From positions 32,285,732 to 32,349,731 of the forward strand of contig NC_054886.1 in the NCBI RefSeq assembly GCF_018320785.1: DNA of 64,000 nt. The letters are read 5' to 3'. Shown piece after piece: positions 56,501 to 64,000 of the stretch. The position numbers were made by a program, and so were the translations under genes. The notes under the pieces were generated by a model. That model made no database searches, was not told the origin of the DNA, and saw only the letters and a program-made list of their open reading frames with translations. The DNA is from Cheilinus undulatus (taxonomy: Eukaryota > Chordata > Actinopteri > Labriformes > Labridae). Position 1 is the stretch's first letter. Each line of letters starts with the position of its first letter.

Positions 56501-59500
56501 TATGTCCAGTCAGCTCCTGTGCCTATATGTGTTCTGTTTTTTTTTTTATTTTCCCCTGTAGAAGAATACACCTACAGAACCCCTGCTCAGGTAACATGTG
56601 ATTTAATCTCACAACCACAGCAGGACACAAAACAATTCCTCCATCATTTTCAAGGCTTTTGAAGAGATTTCATCCAAAAGTGTCAAAGCAAAATGAACGT
56701 GAAGAGGAGGAAAGAGGCTGCTCTGCACGGCTACTGTTGTGCTGGCTTGCTTCTATGATTCAATCTGCTTTTATATTTATAATACAACAAAATAATCACA
56801 TGAATCTGATGAAAATCAAACAGTTAAACACTCATTGTAATAATTACCCACATATCTTCTTCCCAAAAATGATTTGGTGTTGTTAAAATATCAGAAAAAC
56901 AAATAATACCCCCCAAAATACTATAACTTATCAAGCAGTTTGCCCAATATCACCACTTTTGCTTTAAATACTCACAAAAAAAAAAACAAAACAAATGTGG
57001 AGGTAATACTTCCAAATACACTAATTCCTAATGTTCTGTATGATAAGTGCTGTAATCAGACATTGCAAAAATCTAACATTTTATGATGCTTTACTCCAGG
57101 AAACAAAATGGGCACACCCACATGATCCTACGGCCTGTTTTGGCTGAGTGATTTAGTAAGATGCGGAGGGCCTCATGCAAGTGTTCACCTTGGGTCCCAA
57201 AATTCCTAAGTCTGCCACTGTCTGGAAGGCGGCATATGGCCGCCTATTAAGGGACATACTAGTGTAAATGAAGTATACTGCTGTGCATGCATACTGGGCA
57301 GTAGTCCAATGAATTAGCCCTATCAAGCTACCAGAGCTCAACTTAGCTCAAGCTTTTCAACAATCATTTTGAAGTTCATATACAGTTTGGTTTAGTTTGT
57401 GCTTACCTTCCTCGCGGCACTTTTCCCTCCACAGCAGGTTGTCCTCAGCCAGGATCCTCCAGTACCTGCAGGTCTGAGCGGCCTGCAGCAGATCTCTGGG
57501 AGCGAGGAAGGTCAGCACATAGAGGGCCAACTACACAAACACGGACACACACATTACAACACTGTTCACCGTGTGCACCCTTCACTGTAGTGTCGTATTT
57601 GCTCTGTTACTGGTCGGGTTTAATAAGATAATGTGGGTACCTCTTTGGGCAGCAGGGATATGAAGTCTCTCTGGAACTGCGGCTCGATCACCTGCATCAT
57701 ATGCTTCACCTGACTGGTCTCGCACCTGTCAATCAACTCGTCCAGAGCCAATAGCCTTTCAGGACCGCTCCATGCCTGCAGCAGGAGAAAATGGAGTGCA
57801 TAAATGAATAAGTTTGATGGTTTTAGGCTTATTTTCATATTTATACGCTTCTCTTTAGTTTATAATTTGTGCATTTGTGTATTCTTGAGAACAAAGTTGT
57901 CTTTTTCTGCTTTTATCAGTTTTTAAATCCTCTGCGGTACATTTTTTCCCATGCCTCTGAAACCATTTTAACTACCCACAAAAAAGTCCATGTTTTTCAT
58001 TGAATTTGTGTGCTTTAGTGTGTATGTGTTCGTACTTGTATGGTTTCGTTTTTTATTAGTTACATAAGAACAGCTCGGAGGCAGCACTCCTCTCAGTGTT
58101 TACGTTCAGGAAGCGGAAGATATTCAAACACATTTTACTGGAATGCTGCACATCAGAGCGTGCAGGAGTCTATGTGTGTTTTAGTGTTGTCTCTGCAAGC
58201 AGGAGCAGTTTATTAAGAATTTCAGAAAAGAATATTTCAACATTTGTGATAATTTCCATTTTAAAAGCCTCAAAATTAACAGAAATTAAGAATTCATTCA
58301 TGTCAAAAATATGCACTCAAAGCTCCGCCCCTCTCGTTACCGTTGCTATGCCTTGCAACAATACGCCAATACTTAAGTCTGATAAGACGGAATGTTGAGA
58401 GGCATAGCAACAGTAACTATGGGTGAGGTAATCAACAACAAGGCTCTGAGAATTTCTTAAAACAACAAAGTACAACAGGCCCCGCCCACTTTCTCTGCAG
58501 CTCTGGTTCTGGAAGTAAAAGTCACCATTCAAATCCTCCACAGACATTTAGCAAAATCCTTATTACAACACTTTTAATGCATGAACCAGGCTAAACAGTA
58601 CCCTGTGACGTTTGAACATTTAGTTTGAAGGAAAAACGCCATTCAAAAACGGAGTATTAGGAAACATACAAGACTGTGGACATGTTTCTCTACAAGGCCA
58701 AAGGTACTGCATGTCCCAAAATTCATTGCATTTTGTTTGGTTTGTTGCTCTGGACAGTTTTCTACACAGTTTATACATTTATGTGCACTATTATAAATTC
58801 TGTGTTGTTTGTTTGTTTGTTCTTTGTTTGTGGGTAGGGTAAACATTTCCATGAGACCCAACCAATCAGAGGCATTGCTGTGACACTCTAGGATTGTGGG
58901 TACTGTAGTATTTTTGGTTGAGATAGCAAATAAACTTTGCTTTTCTCCAAAACAACTTACCAACTTTTGCCTTCTGCAGGAGCACGTTGTTGTTTTACAT
59001 TCAGGTAGCTCCTGGAAAGTCTAGCTCGGGTACTTCTGATAACATGGCTAATAATCAAATCTGCCATGGAGAAAATGAATGGTACTTTTCCTTCCAGAAT
59101 CATACTGTTGAGCTCTATAACATGCTGCTATACTTTCAATTTTTTAGACTGAAATGTTTTTCGTTATTGAGTGTATCGACATCGTCAAATAAGCTAACAT
59201 TAGTTACATAATTAGCCTCAAAATAGCCTTGTTTGGATGCTAAATAAAGAAAATGTATGTGAAAGGGCAACACAGAAGCTAGATTAATATTTTTGCTCAT
59301 ATATCAAAATAGAATGAGTCACATTTAGAGTTTAAGAAAATATTTTTAACTAACTAATGAGTTAGCTTTAATGAATGCCATCACAAACACCTTCAAACAC
59401 CTAAGTCGTTTCTAATGTTCTGTGCACTACTGTTCTGTGGCTGCAACACAGGCATTTACCCTCTGGTTAGAAGACAGTTTCTTATTACTTCAGATGAGTT

Positions 59501-60199
59501 CAATACAGAGCTGCTAATGCAACATTAGCTTAAACTAAACATTTATACGTAGCTTCAGTGTTTTCCCTTTGTAAAGAAACCTGCAGCCCTGAAGATCAAT
59601 GTAATTAGCAAATAACATGCTCCTTTGTTTTGGGTGGAAGGCTAGTTACCTTGGAATGCTAACATTCAGAGCTAGCAGACAAACGGCTAAATCTATTCAA
59701 TCCTTTTACTCATACTTCTGTTAGTTCATGTTTAACCGTAAACTTTTAACGGCTCTGCTACTTAATGTTACCAAGCAACGACTGGACAATAGCTTTTCCG
59801 TGGAAGAGTTTAGCAGACATAGATTTGTGTGTGCTAACCTGAAAGGTATGAAGCCAGTCCTGTAGACCAGAGGGAGGTGGGCCTGAGGTGACACGCCGCC
59901 GCTGAGCTGAATGCCCATTGGCTAGCCTCAGGTCTCCAAATGTGGTGGGTGTGGCTTGAACCAGACTGGAGGGACTGGAAAGAGGCAGAATTGTTAGCAT
60001 AAGCAACAGTTAGCATTTCCAAGCTAAAATTTTTAATCAAAGATCATCTGAACTACATTTGAGCTACTAAATTAAAAAAAACCCTTTAAACGGCAAGTTA
60101 GTTTTTGGCTAGCTACCTGAGGTATCCGTTGCCTTTGCAATGTTTCTTCCCCGATGGGAACGGCCGCCCATCTGGACCATGATCCAGCTTCCTCTTCAT
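47527..60199 (-). CDS. fbxw7: F-box/WD40 protein 7-type SCF substrate receptor (FBXW7), 5'-incomplete
   Basis: FBXW7 brings phosphodegron substrates (cyclin E, MYC, NOTCH type) to the SCF ubiquitin ligase. Twelve exons in transcription order: 60199-60117, 59974-59839, 57775-57641, 57530-57407, 54628-54492, 54388-54275, 49673-49492, 49403-49178, 48765-48699, 48484-48341, 47894-47745, 47660-47527 (TGA). Phases are consistent: 543 aa from the first Met (MKRKLDHG). Visible: basic MKRKLD start shared by FBXW7 isoforms; dimerisation helix region ([15 protein letters not shown]); F-box from about residue 112 ([20 protein letters not shown]); linker [13 protein letters not shown]; eight WD40 blades from about 206. 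The arginines matching human R465, R479 and R505 (STVRCMH, SGSRDTT, AAVRCVQ) are all kept. Many other positions differ from the nearly invariant vertebrate FBXW7, and the C-terminus is [12 protein letters not shown] rather than DFDVDMK. It may be a teleost duplicate. The isoform-specific upstream exon is not recognised. Confidence 0.88.
53190..53375 (-). mobile_element. tRNA-derived SINE (minus strand)
   Basis: On the minus strand the head reads GCCAGTTTAGCTCACTTGG, an A-box-like promoter, with a decayed B-box region further on. The tail (given strand near 53200) is AAAGATTTTTTTGGGATTTA. The second copy at 61520-61715 has the same head and tail. Confidence 0.65.
53655..53830 (+). mobile_element. 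tRNA-derived SINE (plus strand)
   Basis: The head contains an A box (TGGCCTAGTGG) and a B box (GGTTCAAATCC) in correct order and spacing. A non-tRNA body (CTCTTGTCTCTGTTTCC) and an A-rich tail at 53815-53830 follow. The 5' region cannot fold as a complete tRNA and is fused to the SINE body, so it is not a tRNA gene. Confidence 0.8.
54850..54963 (+). mobile_element. hAT-like right end in an fbxw7 intron
   Basis: The sequence ends CCACCATTTGAGAACCACTG after GACCCATTTTTGGATCC, the usual right end of hAT-like elements in this window. The left end was not found. Confidence 0.6.
55020..55990. repeat. Roughly 360-bp tandem repeat, about 2.5 copies, in an fbxw7 intron
   Basis: TTTAGAAGCTGTG recurs at about 55339 and 55699 (360 bp apart). 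GC(C/A)TTATGCTAG(C/A)ATGACT recurs at 55101, 55375 and 55736. The units are rich in GCTAACATTAGCTA motifs. Non-coding. Confidence 0.7.
57842..59838 (-). other. fbxw7 intron
   Basis: This intron separates the exons that end DWLHTFQ and begin AWSGPER; the latter starts at 57775. No recognised exon, RNA gene or complete transposon was seen. Scattered GCTAACATTAGC-type motifs occur. Confidence 0.45.
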
Positions 60200-61519
60200 C
60201 TGGTGTATACAAGAATAAAAGACAAAAAGAGAAAATTATGAGACAATGTAAAAGAGAGTGTCATCAGCGTACACGTTAACTTCTTAAATCGTTGCCAGTG
60301 GTGGTGGTATCATAAACATCTCCTTAAATGGGAGGATGTTGTAGCTTAGCAAGGGCCCTAAGCCTTGTTCCAAACCTCTAATTTATTCCCACATTTGTTC
60401 AAAATGTCCAGTACAATGCTTATGGCCACCATCCCAGCCAATCAGAGACTTTCAAGTCAGCACAGTGAAGAAGTTTATTACGGCAGCTGTATGGGTGGTT
60501 GCTTCTCATAATTGTAGAAACCACAACCAAAAAGACAACATTTATCATCAATCAAAGCCACTTGTAAAAGGTCTTCTGTTCAGAGCAAAGATCTTCACAC
60601 AGGGTAGACGTGTTAATCCCTGTACATCACTAATCTGAACAGATACCTCCTCTTAATGACTGTTAAATTGATTGGATTTTTTCACAAAAGAAAAATGCCT
60701 GCAACTGCTTTAAAATAACGGTGCTGCAATTGTTTTGGAGGGCTTCTATGCAAATATTTATCTAAAATTGTTAATCCAAAGCACTGGCTGTAGTAGAACT
60801 TGGAGATAACACAGATATGCATGAAAATACCTTGAGTAAAGTAGGTAAGGGGGTTGGGCAGATAAAACAAATCTCTCTGGGGGCCTTCTTACAAGTTAAT
60901 CCAGTTGTTTGCTTCCTAAACAGGAATCAGCTAAATGAGCATGCAGTTGGATTTTTGCCTGATTGTCAGCAGCTGTAGTCTTGCATTGAAAGTAGACAAT
61001 TTTATCTAAACCCAAATTGGTCTTTTAAAAAATGCAAAAAAGCACATTAGATTGTGAAGAGGTCATATGGATAAATGACATAAAACATGCTCTAGCAGGG
61101 TTCTACATACATTTGCAGAGCCCCTACAAATTTGAGGGTTACTGGGACGTTTTTGCAGTGTCAGTGAGGAAAACTGTTGTTGCAATGTCTGCATTAATTA
61201 GAAGAACAAAAAGTATGTTTATAACACTAAAACAGTGATATTGTAAGATATTCTGCTGGTGGCATACAGTGACTTTTTAATTTGTTGGAATTTGCAGAGA
61301 AATTTGCATCTTTAATCTGCAATCTAGTGATCCACAAAATGTCAATTTCTATGGTTGGATTCTTCTACCTTGAAGCTGTTCGGATGAGAAGGCTGATTAG
61401 CTTATTGATTTAATTAGTTTTCATGCATTTTTACTTTCATACAGCATTGTTAGGTTCCCAGAATGCTCAAATGAAAACAAGATGATAACATTCAGATTGC
61501 TACATCTATCAAAGAAAAC

Positions 61520-61715
61520 CAAAGGACTACTTTTTCTTTTTTAAAGATCATTTTTGGGGGTTTTAACCTTTATTTGAGTATGAGTATTTATTTGAGTATA
61601 TGGTGAGTAAGTTTTGGGTAAACGAGTACTGAGGATCTGAACCAGCGACCAGTGTTCTGAAGATAACAGTTGCTGTATGTAGGCACTCGCACTACTAAGT
61701 GAGCCAAACTGGCAT
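61520..61715 (-). mobile_element. tRNA-derived SINE (minus strand)
   Basis: On the minus strand the head reads GCCAGTTTGGCTCACTTAG (A box), with GGTTCAGATCC (B box) about 60 bases later. The tail near 61545 reads AAAGATCATTTTTGGGGG on the given strand. Same family as 53190-53375. Confidence 0.75.
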
Positions 61716-61929
61716 CTGAATCACTACTTTTCAAAGATTTAAGGGCTGACCAAAGATCATGAGATGATCAGAAACTTGCATCCACTTGCTATAGACAGTA
61801 GTAATTCTGCTTTTGTAAAAACATTAAAAAATGAGGGCATCCAGATTCTGGGGCCATCTGTGGGGGCTTCAAATGTGCTTCAATTTATGCTGAAAGCTAT
61901 GATGAAGATGTCTATCATTTGTTGATTTC

Positions 61930-63290
61930 TCCCTGTTATCGGGGATCCTGAGGGGTTTCCAGACCAGGTAGGCTATATAATCCCTCTAGCACATTCTGGG
62001 CTTCCCTGAGGTCTCCTCCCAGCTCCACATGCCTGGAAGACCTCTACAGAGAGGCACCAAGGCACATCAGATGCCCAAACCACCTCAACTTGCTGCTTTC
62101 GATTTGAAGGAGCAGCCGCTCTTCTCTTAGCTCCCTGGATGTCTGAACCCCTCACCCTTTCTCTTAGGCTGAGCCCGGAGGAGACTTATTTCAGTCACCT
62201 GTGTCCGCAATCTCATTCTTTAAGTTATTTTTATGGCTTAAATAAGCCCTTTAACCCTCACTCTCACTCTGAGCAAGACCCCAAGATACTTGAACTCCTT
62301 CACCTGAGGCAGACTCAATCCCCACCCTGAAGGGGCAGAGAGCCACTGCCACTCCCGACACCTGCTGGAGGCCCCCCGCTGAGGAAGCCAACAGAACCAC
62401 ATCATCTGCAAAAAGCAGAATTCTGATGTCTCCGAACCAGAAACCCTCCATGGCTGCGTCTTGAGATCCAGTCCATGGAAATCACAGAATCTGAGCTAGG
62501 AATGTGTCCGATGCAGTGTTAATTTTGTCGACTAATACTATGACTAAAACTATTTGTCGACAGCCTTTTTCCATGACAAAAACTAGACTAAAACTAACAA
62601 AAATAGATCTGTAACGACTAAAACTGACAAGAACTAAGTTCAGTTTTCGTCAAGATGACTAAAACTAGACTAAAACGTAATGTAGTTTTTGTTGGACATT
62701 CAAAATTTGTGATGTTTCTCCACTGTGGGTAAATCTGTCAAAAAACAATGCAACTGTAGCTATCCTGCCTCTCAGCTGTAGAAAGCAAGGACCCCGGGTT
62801 TGCCAGAGAACACACTACCATGATTTGGTTCCAGATTTAGACAAGAAAATAAATGTTTGGACTAAAAGTAAAGATGAAAATGTGAGGACTTTTTATGGAC
62901 TAAAACTAGACTAAAACTAAAAAGGATAGAAATGACTCAAATGTGACTAAATGTAAAATTCATTTAATTTAAAGACTAAAATCAAAAATAGCTGCCAAAA
63001 TTAACACTAGTCCGACTTTGGGTTGAGAATGTGGACACAACTCTCACTTTGGTCGTACAGGGACCTAATGGCATGCCACAGTGACCTTGGGACCCCCCCA
63101 CCCCACCCCCCATGACTCGCCTAGGGACACCATCGTAACCCTTCTCCAAGTCCACAAAGCACAGGGAGACTGGATGTGCAAACTTCCATGCTCCCCCAAG
63201 AAGCTCTGCAAGGGTAAAGAGCTGGTCCACTGTCCCACAGCCAGGACCAAATCCACATTGTTCCTCCTGAATCTGAAGTTTGATAATCTA
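61930..63290 (-). mobile_element. Decayed non-LTR retrotransposon (LINE), interrupted by a MITE
   Basis: Minus-strand fragments match a fish LINE reverse transcriptase: TMDQLFTLAELL-like and CFVDLEKGYDGVP (63230-63100), then LLFADDVVLLASSAGG with the FADD catalytic motif (about 62420-62360). C-terminal pieces follow (QLRWFGHL-like, near 62110-62040). The parts are separated by the MITE at 62513-63009 and by many shifts, so the element is dead. Confidence 0.85.
62513..63009 (+). mobile_element. MITE of the GACTAAAACTAGAC family nested in the LINE
   Basis: It starts near CAGTGTTAATTTTG and ends near CAAAATTAACACTA, which are inverted repeats. GTCCGA is present on both sides (about 62505-62510 and 63010-63015) and the LINE reading resumes across the gap, so it is a clean insertion. 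Other copies are at 22690-23085 and 37222-37760. Confidence 0.8.
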
Positions 63291-64000
63291 CAGATTAGAG
63301 AGTTACAGATTCGCCAAAGAATAAAGAAGTTAAGTCACTTAAATACAGATCTAAAGCTTCATATCAACAAAGCTTTGACATTAATTCAGCTTCACATCCA
63401 CCACTGATGAGCCGGGCTGATGTGAGCCTTCAGGCTCTGCTTTGTGTTCTTGAAATCAGATCCGTATAATGTCAGGAAACTCGTTATATGACCACATATC
63501 AATGTCAGTGCTCCACTGTGTCTTAAGTGAAGAGTTTGGATGGATCTCGAGTCCAGATATCCCTAATTTAAGCAGATATTAGTCTGTTTTAATCCCGTGC
63601 GCATCCATTCTCCATAGAGCAGACAGCTGTGTTTCAGAATGTTTGGGGTTTTCATCACAGGCTGGTCTGATCTTGGCTTTAGGATACTAAACCAAACTTC
63701 ACAGGGATACTAGAAAAACTGAATATAGATATAGAGGTCTTAGATACCCAGTACTGGGTTGGGCACCCTCCTCCAAACTGTCTAAATTAAACAAATACAT
63801 TATAAACATGTCAGTACTGCCAGTCAGCCTGTGTATTTGTCTAACTGAGCCAGTATAAGGATGATTGTCTGCATCATTTGATGGATTTATGCCTTTATTT
63901 TCTCATTAGACGTGGAACATTCTGTCCACCTTAAGCTGTCTGCTCCTGCTTGTAGAGGAACTGAGTAATACCAAACGGTTGTTGCAGGATCCACATTGAT

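Larger units (their letters stand above)
60200..64000 (-). other. Region upstream of the first recognised fbxw7 exon
   Basis: This is probably intron leading to isoform-specific first exons of fbxw7 that lie outside the window or are not recognisable. It contains a SINE and an interrupted LINE (listed). No coding exon could be supported. Confidence 0.5.

Overview
The window is nuclear DNA from a ray-finned fish, probably a spiny-rayed teleost. The evidence is compact genes with short, mostly GT-AG introns, vertebrate orthologues readable exon by exon, and introns packed with fish-type repeats: hAT-like elements with 8-bp target duplications, Tc1-like remnants, tRNA-derived SINEs, a decayed LINE, MITEs and minisatellites. 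Nothing prokaryotic, plasmid-like or CRISPR-like is present. The species cannot be named from the sequence.

Layout from left to right: (1) the last six coding exons of otud4 on the + strand (153-6636), then a 3' UTR of about 2.8 kb; (2) a convergent intergenic spacer (about 9480-11290) holding a self-complementary satellite; (3) complete abce1 on the - strand (18 coding exons, 21018 back to 11657), with a non-coding first exon near 25.6 kb; (4) a divergent promoter at about 25.58-25.89 kb shared with anapc10 on the + strand (28081-29092); (5) a small butyrophilin/MOG-like immunoglobulin gene on the - strand (33955-29727), tail-to-tail with anapc10; (6) about 8 kb of nested transposons and minisatellites (34.2-43.1 kb); (7) an fbxw7-type F-box/WD40 gene on the - strand (60199-47527) whose 5' exons were not found; (8) a repeat-rich end with a SINE and a LINE interrupted by a MITE.

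The genes do not form one pathway. OTUD4 is a deubiquitinase-family protein, ABCE1 recycles ribosomes, ANAPC10 is the substrate-receptor subunit of the APC/C ubiquitin ligase, FBXW7 is the substrate receptor of an SCF ubiquitin ligase, and the Ig protein is a B7/butyrophilin-type surface molecule. otud4-abce1-anapc10 is an old vertebrate linkage group, so this is a conserved block.

The points most worth checking are a single-base insertion that breaks the reading frame in the second H-loop of the otherwise perfect 599-codon abce1, loss of the second canonical cysteine in the V-domain of the Ig gene, the divergence of the fbxw7 copy with all degron-binding arginines kept, and a family of hAT-like elements that carry the same internal minisatellite. 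I found no convincing evidence of a wholly new biological system.
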